From: Pseudomonas zanjanensis
GTDB lineage: Bacteria; Pseudomonadota; Gammaproteobacteria; Pseudomonadales; Pseudomonadaceae
NCBI RefSeq assembly: GCF_014268745.2
Contig: NZ_JABWRB020000002.1
Location: 744,001-808,000 of the forward strand
Length of the DNA stretch: 64,000 nucleotides
Direction of reading: 5' to 3'
This document shows positions 51,814 to 60,055 of the stretch, piece by piece. The number at the start of each line of letters is the position of its first letter. Positions within the stretch are counted from its first letter, which is position 1. Both the position numbers and the translations under genes were made by a program. The notes under the pieces were generated by a model. It did no database searches. It saw only the letters and a list, made by a program, of their open reading frames with translations, and had not been told where the DNA came from.

Positions 51814-52443
51814 GTGAGTCAATTTTTCCAGATTCATCCGGAAAACCCGCAAGCGCGCCTGATCAAACAGGCCGTGGAAATCATTCGTGGCGGTGGCGTG
51901 GTGGTCTATCCCACCGACTCGTCCTACGCCATCGGTTGCCAGATCGGCGACAAGAATGCCGTGGAGCGTGTCAGACGCCTGCGTCAACTGGACGACAAGC
52001 ACAATTTCGCGCTCATCTGCAGCGACCTGTCGCAGTTGGGCCTGTTCGCCAAGATCGATACCGGCACCTTCCGCCTGCTCAAGGCGCATTTGCCGGGGCC
52101 GTACACCTTCATCCTCAATGCCACGCGGGAAGTCCCGCGGCTGTTGCTGCATCCGAAAAAGCGCACCATCGGCCTGCGGGTGCCGAGCCATCCCATCGCC
52201 CTGGCGCTGCTGGCGGAACTGGGTGAGCCGCTGATGAGCGTAACGCTGATCATGCCTGGCGAGACCGAGCCGTTGAACGATCCCTATGAGATGCGCCAGA
52301 TACTCGAGCATCAGGTGGACCTGATCATCGACGGTGGTTTCGGCGGCATGTCGGCGTCCACGGTGATCAACCTGGCCGATGGCGAGCCCCAGGTGGTGCG
52401 CGTCGGTTGCGGCGATCCGACGCCGTTCATGGTCGAGGCCTGA
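51814..52443 (+). CDS. yciO: YciO/Sua5-family L-threonylcarbamoyladenylate synthase-like protein
   Basis: 209 residues with the Sua5/YrdC/YciO fold: GGGVVVYPTDSSYAIGC, RLRQLDDKHNFALICSDL, LPGPYTFILNATREVPRLLLHPKKRTIGLRVPSHPI. This pattern is the YciO subgroup, which has weak or different activity compared with TsaC; a separate TsaC is expected elsewhere. The start is GTG 51814, after AGGT; the longer frame through 51355 overlaps yciV. The stop directly abuts the scpA ATG (52444). Confidence 0.9.
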   Translation: MSQFFQIHPENPQARLIKQAVEIIRGGGVVVYPTDSSYAIGCQIGDKNAVERVRRLRQLDDKHNFALICSDLSQLGLFAKIDTGTFRLLKAHLPGPYTFILNATREVPRLLLHPKKRTIGLRVPSHPIALALLAELGEPLMSVTLIMPGETEPLNDPYEMRQILEHQVDLIIDGGFGGMSASTVINLADGEPQVVRVGCGDPTPFMVEA

Positions 52444-53274
52444 ATGTCCGTCGTGGAAACCGCCGTGGACAATGTCGACAGCCAGGCCGGCGCGCAGCAG
52501 GAGTTGCCGTTCGCCATGGTCTATGGCCAGGCGGTCATGGAAATGCCCCTGGACCTGTACATTCCGCCGGATGCGCTGGAGGTGTTCCTCGAAGCCTTCG
52601 AGGGCCCGCTCGACCTGCTGCTGTACCTGATCCGCAAACAGAACATCAACATCCTCGACATCCCCGTGGCGGAAATCACCCGCCAGTACATGGGCTACGT
52701 CGAGTTGATGCAGTCGGTGCGCCTGGAGCTGGCGGCCGAGTACCTGGTGATGGCGGCCATGCTCGCCGAGATCAAGTCGCGGATGCTGCTGCCGCGCTCG
52801 GCAGAGGTAGAAGAGGAAGAAGACGACCCGCGAGCCGAGCTGATCCGCCGCTTGCAGGAATACGAACGCTTCAAGGCCGCCGCCGAAGGCATCGACGGTT
52901 TGAGCCGGGTGGGGCGCGATGTGGTGGTGCCCAAGCTCGATGCGCCCGAAGCGCGGGCGCGCAAGTTGCTGCCGGACGTGAGCCTGGAAGAGTTGCTGAT
53001 GTCCATGGCCGAGGTCCTGCGCCGGGGCGATATGTTTGAAAGTCATCAGGTCAGCCGCGAAGCGCTGTCCACCCGCGAGCGCATGAGTGATGTGCTGGAG
53101 CGACTCAAGGGCGGCGGCTTCGTGCCGTTCGTCGAGCTGTTCACCGCCGAGGAAGGGCGGTTGGGGGTGGTGGTGACGTTTATGGCGGTCCTGGAATTGG
53201 TCAAGGAATCCTTGGTCGAGCTGGTGCAGAATGAGCCGTTCGCAGCGATCCACGTGCGGGCACGAGCCGAATAA
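52444..53274 (+). CDS. scpA: Segregation and condensation protein A
   Basis: 276-residue kleisin subunit of the SMC-ScpAB condensin-like complex. Typical segments: FEGPLDLLLYLIRKQNINILDIPVAEITRQYM (N-terminal kleisin helix-turn-helix), the acidic middle (SAEVEEEEDDPRAELI), and FVPFVELFTAEEGRLGVVVTFMAVLEL near the C-terminus. N-terminal residues ~1-40 are an extension. It abuts yciO with no gap and is followed by scpB after 11 bp. SMC or MukB genes are not in the window. Confidence 0.96.
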   Translation: MSVVETAVDNVDSQAGAQQELPFAMVYGQAVMEMPLDLYIPPDALEVFLEAFEGPLDLLLYLIRKQNINILDIPVAEITRQYMGYVELMQSVRLELAAEYLVMAAMLAEIKSRMLLPRSAEVEEEEDDPRAELIRRLQEYERFKAAAEGIDGLSRVGRDVVVPKLDAPEARARKLLPDVSLEELLMSMAEVLRRGDMFESHQVSREALSTRERMSDVLERLKGGGFVPFVELFTAEEGRLGVVVTFMAVLELVKESLVELVQNEPFAAIHVRARAE

Positions 53275-53285
53275 CGAGCAAATCA

Positions 53286-54239
53286 ATGAATCTGACTGAA
53301 CCCCGCGAGCTGGCCCCCTTGCTTGAAGCTTTCCTGTTGGCCTCGGGAAAGCCGCAATCGATGGAACGCCTGTTCGAACTCTTCGAAGAGGGCGAGCGGC
53401 CCGAGCCGGCCGTGTTCAAGAAAGCCCTGACACTGTTGGGCAAGTCCTGCGAGGGGCGGGCTTTCGAACTCAAGGAAGTGGCGTCGGGGTACCGCCTGCA
53501 AATCCGCGAGAAGTTCGCGCCGTGGGTGGGGCGCTTGTGGGAGGAACGGCCGCAGCGCTATTCCCGGGCGCTGCTCGAAACCATGGCGCTCATCGCCTAT
53601 CGCCAGCCGATCACCCGGGGCGAGATCGAAGATGTGCGGGGCGTGGCAGTCAATAGCAACATCGTCAAGACGCTGCTGGAGCGCGAGTGGATCCGCGTCG
53701 TCGGTTATCGCGATGTGCCTGGCAAACCGGCGATGTTTGCGACCACCAAGGCCTTCCTCGATCACTTCAACCTGAAGAACCTGGACGACCTGCCGCCGCT
53801 GGCCGAATTGCGGGAACTGGAACCCGAACCGATGCTGGAGTTCGACGACGCCCCGGTGCCCCAGGGCTTGCAGGAACTGGCGGACGCCAGTGCCGAGCCC
53901 GAAGAGCCGAAGGAGGAGACCAGTTTCCACTCGTTGTTGCTGGAGCTGGACACCATGGAGGAGGGCTTGAAGACTGATTTCGACGACTTGCTGCGGGAAG
54001 GTCCTGGTCCTGAGGGCGACTCGGATGAGCTGGCGGAGCCCGATAGCGCGGCGGCGCCGGAGCCAGAAGCAGAAGCGGAAGCGGAAGAAGATACCCTCGG
54101 CGTTGCCCAAGCCCGGGAAAAACTCCTGGCCGCCGTCGCCGCCCTCCAGCCGCCGGAACCCGAACTGAGCGACGAAGAAGCCGAAGCCCGGGCGTTGGCC
54201 GAAGCGATCGAGAACGAACGGCGCGAGTTCGACGATTGA
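53286..54239 (+). CDS. scpB: Segregation and condensation protein B with acidic tail
   Basis: 317 residues; the usual length is about 180-200, so it carries a long C-terminal extension. Residues ~1-165 form the two winged helices (EAFLLASGKPQSMERLF, ETMALIAYRQPITRGEIEDVRG, LLEREWIRVVGYRDVPGKPAMFATT). From ~170 the chain is strongly acidic and low complexity (EPEEPKEETSFHSLLLELD, EPEAEAEAEEDTLG), probably disordered. The partner ScpA is upstream, and rluB (with a basic tail) follows after a REPIN. Confidence 0.95.
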   Translation: MNLTEPRELAPLLEAFLLASGKPQSMERLFELFEEGERPEPAVFKKALTLLGKSCEGRAFELKEVASGYRLQIREKFAPWVGRLWEERPQRYSRALLETMALIAYRQPITRGEIEDVRGVAVNSNIVKTLLEREWIRVVGYRDVPGKPAMFATTKAFLDHFNLKNLDDLPPLAELRELEPEPMLEFDDAPVPQGLQELADASAEPEEPKEETSFHSLLLELDTMEEGLKTDFDDLLREGPGPEGDSDELAEPDSAAAPEPEAEAEAEEDTLGVAQAREKLLAAVAALQPPEPELSDEEAEARALAEAIENERREFDD

Positions 54240-54280
54240 TCCGATTTGTGTCGCCGACATTGCTGGCACACCACAACTCC

Positions 54281-54369
54281 TGTGGGAGCGGGCTTGCTCG
54301 CGAAGGCGGCGGGTCAGTCGGCACTGATTAACCTGACACGCCCTCTTCGCGAGCAAGCCCGCTCCCACA
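54281..54369. repeat. REPIN, family B, between scpB and rluB
   Basis: Inverted family B cores at 54281-54305 and 54345-54369. About 200 bp of rluB leader follow with no supported gene. Confidence 0.92.
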
Positions 54370-54574
54370 TGGATGATGCAATGCATCATGAGCGCCAAGC
54401 CGGGCATCACCGGTCGGCGGAAAAAGCGCCGGGCGCTGGTTGATCAGCTAGTCTCTGATGCGCAATCGCTTCAACGCGCGTATGATTCGCGACCCCTTGG
54501 CGATCCCTTCGCCAAAGACCCGTATTCAAAGCGTCAGGCCAAGCCTGACCCGACCACACCGGGAGGTGCCCAGA

Positions 54575-55810
54575 ATGAAAGACCAAGACCAGAACGACAG
54601 CCAGGAAATCGGCCCAGCAGGCGAGAAGCTGCAAAAAGTCCTCGCCCGTATCGGCGTCGGTTCGCGCCGTGACGTGGAAGCCTGGATCACCCAAGGCCGG
54701 ATCAAGGTCAACGGCAAAGATGCCACCTTGGGCCTGCGGGTTGATATGCACGATGCCATCACCATCGATGGCAAGGTGATCAAGCGCGAAGAGGCCGCCG
54801 AAACGGTGCGCCGCGTGATCATGTACAACAAGCCCGACGGCGAGATCTGCACCCGTGACGACCCGGAAGGTCGCCCGACCGTGTTCGACAAGATGCCGCG
54901 TCCGAAAGAAGGCCGCTGGATCAACATCGGCCGCCTGGACATCAACACCACCGGTTTGCTGATGTTCACCACCGATGGTGAACTGGCCAACCGCTTGATG
55001 CACCCGTCCTACGAGATGGACCGCGAATACGCCGTGCGTGTGCGGGGTGAAGTCGACGACGAGATGATCGAGCGCCTCAAGGCCGGCGTTGTGCTGGAAG
55101 ACGGCCCGGCGCGATTCACCGACATCAAGCAGGCGCCCGGCGGTGAAGGCTTCAACCATTGGTACCACTGCGTGGTGATGGAAGGCCGTAACCGTGAAGT
55201 GCGGCGTTTGTGGGAATCCCAGGGGTTGGTGGTCAGCCGCCTCAAGCGCGTGCGTTTCGGTCCGGTGTTCCTCAATTCCGACCTGCCGATGGGCCGCTGG
55301 CGCGAAATGAGCCAGTACGAAGTCGACATCCTGGCCGCCGAAGTGGGCCTCAAGCCGGTGGCAATGCCGCAGATGACCGCCAAGAGCAAGGACAAGCTGG
55401 AGCGGATGCAGCGTAAATCCTCCCGTCCGATGGGCAAGACCGAGCGCGTGCGTACGCTGCGCCCGGCTGCTGATGGCGTGGCGACCGGCCCGCGTCCTTC
55501 GCGCGAGCCGCAGATCGAAGGCGAACGCCCGGCCCGCAAGCCTGCACCGCGTCAGGACGGCGAGCGTGGCCCACGCACGCCGCGTCCGGCCAATGGTCGC
55601 ACTGAGCGCGGCGAAGGTCGCGGTGCACCGGCGGGTCGCGGTACGCCCGTCGCCGATCGCCCGGCCGACACCAAGCGTCCCGCCAAGCCGGCACCGAAAA
55701 AGCGCCCGGGCATCATCCTGGCCGACCGCGACACGCCATCGGGCAAGCGCCGTGGTGCCCCGGCAGGTTCGGGACAGCGTCCGGGTTTCGGGCGTCGTAA
55801 GCCGGAGTGA
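54575..55810 (+). CDS. rluB: 23S rRNA pseudouridine(2605) synthase
   Basis: 411 residues: S4 RNA-binding domain at ~18-80 (EKLQKVLARIGVGSRRDVEAWI), catalytic domain with GRLDINTTGLLMFTTDGELANRLMHP (catalytic Asp) and EGRNREVRRLWESQGLVVSRLKRVRFG. From ~270 a long basic, Arg/Pro/Gly-rich disordered tail makes the protein much longer than E. coli RluB (~290). The ATG at 54575 follows GGGAGG; the frame extends upstream to 54458 without family sequence. A terminator follows. Confidence 0.94.
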   Translation: MKDQDQNDSQEIGPAGEKLQKVLARIGVGSRRDVEAWITQGRIKVNGKDATLGLRVDMHDAITIDGKVIKREEAAETVRRVIMYNKPDGEICTRDDPEGRPTVFDKMPRPKEGRWINIGRLDINTTGLLMFTTDGELANRLMHPSYEMDREYAVRVRGEVDDEMIERLKAGVVLEDGPARFTDIKQAPGGEGFNHWYHCVVMEGRNREVRRLWESQGLVVSRLKRVRFGPVFLNSDLPMGRWREMSQYEVDILAAEVGLKPVAMPQMTAKSKDKLERMQRKSSRPMGKTERVRTLRPAADGVATGPRPSREPQIEGERPARKPAPRQDGERGPRTPRPANGRTERGEGRGAPAGRGTPVADRPADTKRPAKPAPKKRPGIILADRDTPSGKRRGAPAGSGQRPGFGRRKPE

Positions 55811-55828
55811 GGCAGCGGTGAGTTTCTA

Positions 55829-55843
55829 GCTGCAAGCTGCAAG
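55829..55843. repeat. AGCTGCAAGCT-type short repeat
   Basis: AGCTGCAAGCTGCAAG after rluB, and a related copy GCTTGAAGCTCGCAGCTTGA at about 56060-56084. Such short palindromic tandem pieces recur around REP clusters in Pseudomonas. No function is known. Confidence 0.4.
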
Positions 55844-55879
55844 AAAAAACGCCAACCGTTGGGTTGGCGTTTTTTTTTG
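55844..55879 (+). terminator. Terminator of rluB
   Basis: AACGCCAACC/GGTTGGCGTT stem with a short loop, A6 before and T9 after. Confidence 0.9.
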
Positions 55880-55913
55880 TCTGGCTTTAGTGATGCAGTG
55901 CCTTCGAAACCGT

Positions 55914-56007
55914 CTTCGCGAGCAAGCCCGCTCCCACAGTGGCATAGCGGCGAACGCACCTCTCTCATTCACTGCAGATCAACTGTGGGAGCGGGCTTGC
56001 TCGCGAA
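55914..56007. repeat. Family B REP pair in tail-to-tail (inside-out) arrangement
   Basis: Here the complementary core (TTCGCGAGCAAGCCCGCTCCC) comes first and the forward core second, the reverse of the normal REPIN order. The ~45-nt linker (from about 55939) resembles the linker of the second such pair at 59458-59501. Confidence 0.85.
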
Positions 56008-56086
56008 GAGGCCTGCAATCCCACCGCTGTCGAAAGGTTATCCCCCTCTTTTCTTGCCGCTTGAAGCTCGCAGCTTGAAGCTGCCC

Positions 56087-57052
56087 CTAAAGCACAAACC
56101 GCCCATCAAACATCGGCTCTTTGTCCAGCGCCAGCACACCGCTTTCGAAAATCAGATCCAAATGGTGGCTGCCCTTGGCCCCGCCACCCAGTCCCAGATG
56201 CAGGCCGCAGTGGCGCTCTTCGAAACCGGCGTTGCGGGCGTACAGGCTCTTGACCCCTTCGTTGGTGCCGATCCCCAGTTCTTCGATGCGGCGGTTGGAC
56301 GGGTTGGCGTCCAGGTATTTGTTGAAGTCGTGTTCCAGGCCCGGCACGTCGGTGGCGATTTTCTGGATGGTGGAGTCTTCGATCCACAACTCCAGGGGCG
56401 ATTGCAGCACGCCGTACTTGCGTGCGAACGGGATGGTGCTCAGGAACGTGCCGACGAATTTCACCTGGCCGTTGATGGTGTCGCTGTGGGTGGCGATTTC
56501 GCCGGGGGCCAGGTCGTAGTTGCCGAGGCCGTTGATGTCGGTCCACTTCTTCACGCTGCCCAGGGCGGTGTCGAAATACGAACCGTGGTCATCCTGGAAG
56601 CTCAGGGTTGTCGCCTGGGACATGCGCCGGATCAGGTGACTGTTGAGCCCGGCGATACGTTGGGGAATCACGCTGAAGGTGTCGTAGAAATAATCGCCGT
56701 AATCCTTGAACAGCAGCGATTTCTTCCAGTTGTCGGCCATCACGCCTTGCAATGCCCGAACAAAGTCCGGGCCGTCGGGGCGTGGATTGGGCAGGGTGGA
56801 AGAGTCGTAGAAGAAAATATACAGGTCGCTGTCGGCAATGGCCTTGGACAGGCGCTCCGTGGATTCGAGGTCCAGGCGCATGGCGCTGAACCGGAACGGC
56901 GAGCCGCTGCCCACCTGTTCGGCAATGGCGCCGGTCAGTGCTTCGTAGTCAGCGGTATGGCCGAGCAACACCTTGGCGGGCTGGATGCCAGCCAGGGCGG
57001 GATGGTGTTCGAGGTAGTAAAGGAAATGTGAGATGGCTCGTTGTGTGTCCAT
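56087..57052 (-). CDS. M29-like (COG2309) metalloaminopeptidase-family protein
   Basis: 321 residues, no signal peptide. The C-terminal block is the M29/leucyl-aminopeptidase-like signature: RRIEELGIGTNEGVKS (metal Glu), EERHCGLHLGLGGGAKGSHHLDLIFES (metal Glu, His, Asp) and the ending LDKEPMFDGRFVL. Upstream, NYDLAPGEIATHSDTINGQVK and GVLQSPLELWIEDSTIQKI follow the family order. Activity or substrate is not known. The gene is preceded by the 45-residue peptide gene, 92 bp upstream, with a hairpin between; the pair looks like an operon. The ATG at 57052 follows AGGGAAG. Confidence 0.75.
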   Translation of the reverse strand: MDTQRAISHFLYYLEHHPALAGIQPAKVLLGHTADYEALTGAIAEQVGSGSPFRFSAMRLDLESTERLSKAIADSDLYIFFYDSSTLPNPRPDGPDFVRALQGVMADNWKKSLLFKDYGDYFYDTFSVIPQRIAGLNSHLIRRMSQATTLSFQDDHGSYFDTALGSVKKWTDINGLGNYDLAPGEIATHSDTINGQVKFVGTFLSTIPFARKYGVLQSPLELWIEDSTIQKIATDVPGLEHDFNKYLDANPSNRRIEELGIGTNEGVKSLYARNAGFEERHCGLHLGLGGGAKGSHHLDLIFESGVLALDKEPMFDGRFVL

Positions 57053-57104
57053 GCTTATTCTTCCCTGACACGTTCATTTAATGTCCCTGACAACCGGCAA
57101 GAGT

Positions 57105-57135
57105 GGCGGAGTCGACCGGCCGGATCGCCTCCGCC
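57105..57135. other. Hairpin between peptide gene and M29-like gene
   Basis: GGCGGAG (57105-57111) pairs with CTCCGCC (57129-57135), loop 17 nt with an internal CCGGCCGG. There is no T run, so it would act as a processing or partial-read-through element more than a terminator. Confidence 0.5.
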
Positions 57136-57144
57136 GGGCAGTGC

Positions 57145-57282
57145 CTACAGAGGCCACATCGCCGTGCCGAACGGAACCACGGCGTCGGCTTGCATCATTT
57201 CAACGGCGGCCTCATGGGTCGGCGCTTCAAACCATTCGTCCAGTTGCAGTTCGGTTTCCAAGTCTTTGTCCAGTGCTTGCAT
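57145..57282 (-). CDS. 45-residue acidic peptide, possible precursor peptide
   Basis: Short gene with a near-perfect AGGAG ribosome binding site 7 nt before the ATG. The product begins MQALDKDLETELQ, is strongly acidic through EHE/DEW (DEWFEAPTHEAAVEMM), and ends in the hydrophobic AVVPFGTAMWPL. There is no signal sequence and no Cys. The layout (small acidic peptide, hairpin, then a metalloprotein gene) is that expected of a modified-peptide (RiPP-like) locus, with an acidic leader and hydrophobic core. It could also be an independent small regulatory protein. I do not recognise the family. Confidence 0.7.
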   Translation of the reverse strand: MQALDKDLETELQLDEWFEAPTHEAAVEMMQADAVVPFGTAMWPL

Positions 57283-57395
57283 AGTGAATCTCCTAGATGA
57301 CTTTTGCGGAAAACGCGGGCCGATTCGGCGAGTCATACCCGACAGAACCGGCACCGCAGAACTTGTCGGCACGATGCCTTGGCAAGTCGCTGAAA

Positions 57396-57424
57396 ACCTA
57401 GTCGAGGGTTTTTTGGATTGCAAA
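57396..57424 (-). promoter_or_regulatory. Possible promoter of the peptide gene
   Basis: Minus strand TTGCAA (57419-57424), 17-bp spacer, TAGGTT (57396-57401). The adjacent upstream ~80 bp is very AT-rich and may act as an UP element. The match at -10 is modest. Confidence 0.35.
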
Positions 57425-57937
57425 AAATAATTTTATTTTTTTCTTTTGAACTTTTTGTTCCATTTTTGGCGTTGAAATTACTCATTCAAAAACAGCTGCC
57501 TGGGTGATTTATTTAATAGGTAGCTACCTACCGTCAATTTGCAGTCAGCCTACAGAATATTCCTACGTGGAAAGCCTGCGTTACGCGCTGTAAAGGAATG
57601 CTGACGATTTTGGCCGTTCGAACTGACCGGTATCGGCGTTCGGAAGGGCTGTAAGAAAAAGCTGCCGAGTGGGCCGGCTTGGCGGGTTTTTTGAGACTTC
57701 GCAGCGCTTGTTTCAAGCCAGCGGGAAAGGTCAGATGCGCGCCAGACCTCAAGTGTGGGGGTAGACGCTGATCCGGTGGTGTCTGGCAGCAGGGGGACTG
57801 CAGTGTACAATGCGCCGCGTTTTACTGTGACCCTTCGCGTACCCACGCACTTTCAAGGTTATCCGCCTTGTTCACTCCGCCACGCCATAAGCGTGTCGGG
57901 TTCGATTTCGTCACAGATAAAAACAAATAGGTGACGC
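57425..57937. other. Intergenic region before aroP, AT-rich at its start
   Basis: About 510 bp without a supported gene; the first ~80 bp are very AT-rich, followed by a 14-bp perfect palindrome (separate entry) and GC-normal sequence that probably contains the aroP promoter. No tRNA or ncRNA could be recognised. Confidence 0.5.
57517..57530. promoter_or_regulatory. 14-bp perfect palindrome, possible operator
   Basis: TAGGTAGCTACCTA reads the same on both strands. It is 235 bp upstream of the peptide gene start and ~400 bp upstream of aroP. No known regulator can be assigned. Confidence 0.4.
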
Positions 57938-59356
57938 ATGACCGTTGTAGAAAATACGCATTCGGGCGAGCTGAAACGCGGCCTGAAAAATCGCCATATT
58001 CAACTGATCGCCCTCGGTGGCGCGATCGGCACCGGCCTGTTCCTCGGCTCGGCGGGGGTGCTGAAATCCGCCGGCCCGTCGATGATCCTCGGCTACGCCA
58101 TCTGCGGCTTCATCGCCTTCATGATCATGCGCCAGTTGGGCGAAATGATCGTCGAAGAGCCGGTGGCCGGTTCCTTCAGCCACTTCGCCCACAAGTACTG
58201 GGGCGGTTTCGCCGGGTTCCTGTCGGGTTGGAACTGCTGGATCCTCTACATCCTGGTGGGCATGTCGGAGCTGACCGCGGTCGGCAAGTACATCCATTAC
58301 TGGGCGCCCGAGATTCCGACCTGGGTGTCGGCGGCGGCGTTTTTCGTCCTGATCAATGCGATCAACCTGGCCAACGTCAAAGTCTTTGGCGAGGCCGAGT
58401 TCTGGTTTGCGATCATCAAGGTCGTGGCGATTGTCGGCATGATTGCCCTGGGCAGCTATCTGCTGGTCAGCGGCCATGGCGGCCCGCAGGCGTCGGTGAC
58501 CAACCTGTGGTCCCACGGTGGGTTCTTCCCCAACGGCGTGAGCGGGCTGGTGATGGCCATGGCGATCATCATGTTCTCCTTCGGTGGCCTGGAAATGCTC
58601 GGTTTCACCGCCGCTGAGGCCGACAAACCGAAAACCGTGATCCCCAAGGCCATCAACCAGGTGATCTACCGGATCCTGATTTTCTACATCGGCGCGCTCG
58701 TGGTGCTGTTGTCCCTGACCCCTTGGGACAGCCTGCTGAGCACCCTCAACGCGTCCGGCGATGCCTACAGCGGCAGCCCGTTCGTGCAGGTGTTCTCGAT
58801 GCTGGGCAGCAACACCGCTGCGCATATCCTCAACTTCGTGGTGCTGACCGCCGCGCTGTCGGTGTACAACAGCGGCACCTACTGCAACAGCCGCATGTTG
58901 CTGGGCATGGCCGAGCAGGGCGATGCGCCCAAGGCCTTGTCGAAGATCGACAAGCGGGGCGTGCCGGTGCGTTCGATCCTCGCGTCGGCGGCGGTCACGC
59001 TGGTGGCGGTACTGTTGAACTACCTGGTCCCGCAGCATGCGCTGGAGTTGTTGATGTCGTTGGTGGTCGCGACCCTGGTGATCAACTGGGCGATGATCAG
59101 CTACTCGCACTTCAAGTTCCGCCAGCACATGAACCAGACCCGCCAGACGCCGCTGTTCAAGGCGTTGTGGTACCCGTACGGCAACTACATCTGCCTGGCG
59201 TTCGTGGTGTTCATCCTGGGCGTGATGTTGCTGATCCCCGGCATCCAGATCTCGGTCTATGCGATTCCGGTGTGGGTGGTGTTCATGGCCGTGTGTTATT
59301 GGATCAAGAACAAGCGCAGTGCCCGGCATGAACTGGCGGTGGCGGCTGCCAAGTAA
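57938..59356 (+). CDS. aroP: Aromatic amino acid permease
   Basis: 472-residue amino-acid/proton symporter of the APC family with twelve helices. It follows E. coli AroP closely: LKRGLKNRHIQLIALGGAIGTGLFLGSA, LGEMIVEEPVAGSFSHFAHKYWG, NAINLANVKVFGEAEFWFAIIK, IMFSFGGLEMLGFTAAEADKPK and VYNSGTYCNSRMLLGMAEQG. It likely imports Phe, Tyr and Trp; other aromatic substrates cannot be excluded. It is monocistronic, followed by a REP cluster. Confidence 0.93.
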   Translation: MTVVENTHSGELKRGLKNRHIQLIALGGAIGTGLFLGSAGVLKSAGPSMILGYAICGFIAFMIMRQLGEMIVEEPVAGSFSHFAHKYWGGFAGFLSGWNCWILYILVGMSELTAVGKYIHYWAPEIPTWVSAAAFFVLINAINLANVKVFGEAEFWFAIIKVVAIVGMIALGSYLLVSGHGGPQASVTNLWSHGGFFPNGVSGLVMAMAIIMFSFGGLEMLGFTAAEADKPKTVIPKAINQVIYRILIFYIGALVVLLSLTPWDSLLSTLNASGDAYSGSPFVQVFSMLGSNTAAHILNFVVLTAALSVYNSGTYCNSRMLLGMAEQGDAPKALSKIDKRGVPVRSILASAAVTLVAVLLNYLVPQHALELLMSLVVATLVINWAMISYSHFKFRQHMNQTRQTPLFKALWYPYGNYICLAFVVFILGVMLLIPGIQISVYAIPVWVVFMAVCYWIKNKRSARHELAVAAAK

Positions 59357-59367
59357 GCACGAAACCC

Positions 59368-59591
59368 TGTGGGAGCGAGCCTGCTCGCGATGGTGGTCTG
59401 GCAGGTGAAACCTATGCCGGATGTACCGGCCTCTTCGCGAGCAAGCCCGCTCCCACAAGGTTCGGCGGTGAACACACATTCTGCGAGCACTGTAGATCCA
59501 ATGTGGGAGCGGGCTTGCTCGCGAAGAGGCCATCAAAGGCGAGATCTGTATCGACTGTGCCTGCGCTATCGCGAGTAGGCTCGCTCCCACA
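59368..59591. repeat. Composite REP cluster (family C outside, family B inside)
   Basis: Four cores: C forward (59368-59391), B reverse (59433-59457), B forward (59502-59526), C reverse (59567-59591). The outer C cores form one inverted pair and the inner B cores a tail-to-tail pair, as if a B unit had inserted inside a C REPIN. Confidence 0.85.
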
Positions 59592-59641
59592 GGTCTGTGG
59601 GATTCGCGGTATCCTGTGGGGCCTGACACCGGACACTTTCC

Positions 59642-60055
59642 ATGCTGGTCATTTCCAACACCGTGTACATCCCGGACGCCGAGATCGAGCTGACGGCCAT
59701 CCGCGCCCAGGGGGCAGGGGGGCAGAACGTCAACAAGGTTTCCAGCGCCGTGCATTTGCGCTTCGACATTCCGGCCTCGTCGCTCCCCGAGTTCTACAAG
59801 GAGCGACTGCTGGCCCTGCGCGACAGTCGCATTACCAGCGACGGTGTGTTGATCATCAAGGCCCAGCAATACCGCACGCAGGAACAGAACCGGGCCGATG
59901 CCCTGGAGCGCCTGACCGAACTGATCCTCGGCGCCACCAAGGTCGAAAAGAAGCGCCGTCCGACCAAGCCGACCCTGGGGTCGAAAAAGCGTCGCCTGGA
60001 ATCCAAGACCAAGCGCGGATCGATCAAGGCCGGCCGCGGCAAGGTGGACTTCTAG
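59642..60055 (+). CDS. arfB: Alternative ribosome-rescue factor B
   Basis: 137-residue peptidyl-tRNA hydrolase that releases stalled non-stop ribosomes. The catalytic GGQ is G26-G27-Q28 in AQGAGGQNVNKVSSAVHLRF. The C-terminal tail is basic (KVEKKRRPTKPTLGSKKRRL), as needed to enter the empty mRNA channel. It ends 4 bp inside the end of the convergent MFS gene. Confidence 0.95.
   Translation: MLVISNTVYIPDAEIELTAIRAQGAGGQNVNKVSSAVHLRFDIPASSLPEFYKERLLALRDSRITSDGVLIIKAQQYRTQEQNRADALERLTELILGATKVEKKRRPTKPTLGSKKRRLESKTKRGSIKAGRGKVDF

Noticed and set aside
54373..54672. 99-residue basic frame before rluB
   Set aside because: Overlaps the rluB start in another frame and has no good start signal.
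57550..57846. 98-residue minus-strand frame in the gap before aroP
   Set aside because: No ribosome binding site, biased composition, and the region has features of an intergenic promoter.
57911..59869. 652-residue minus-strand open frame opposite aroP
   Set aside because: Antisense shadow with His/Arg-rich composition; it runs through the REP cluster, which no real gene would.
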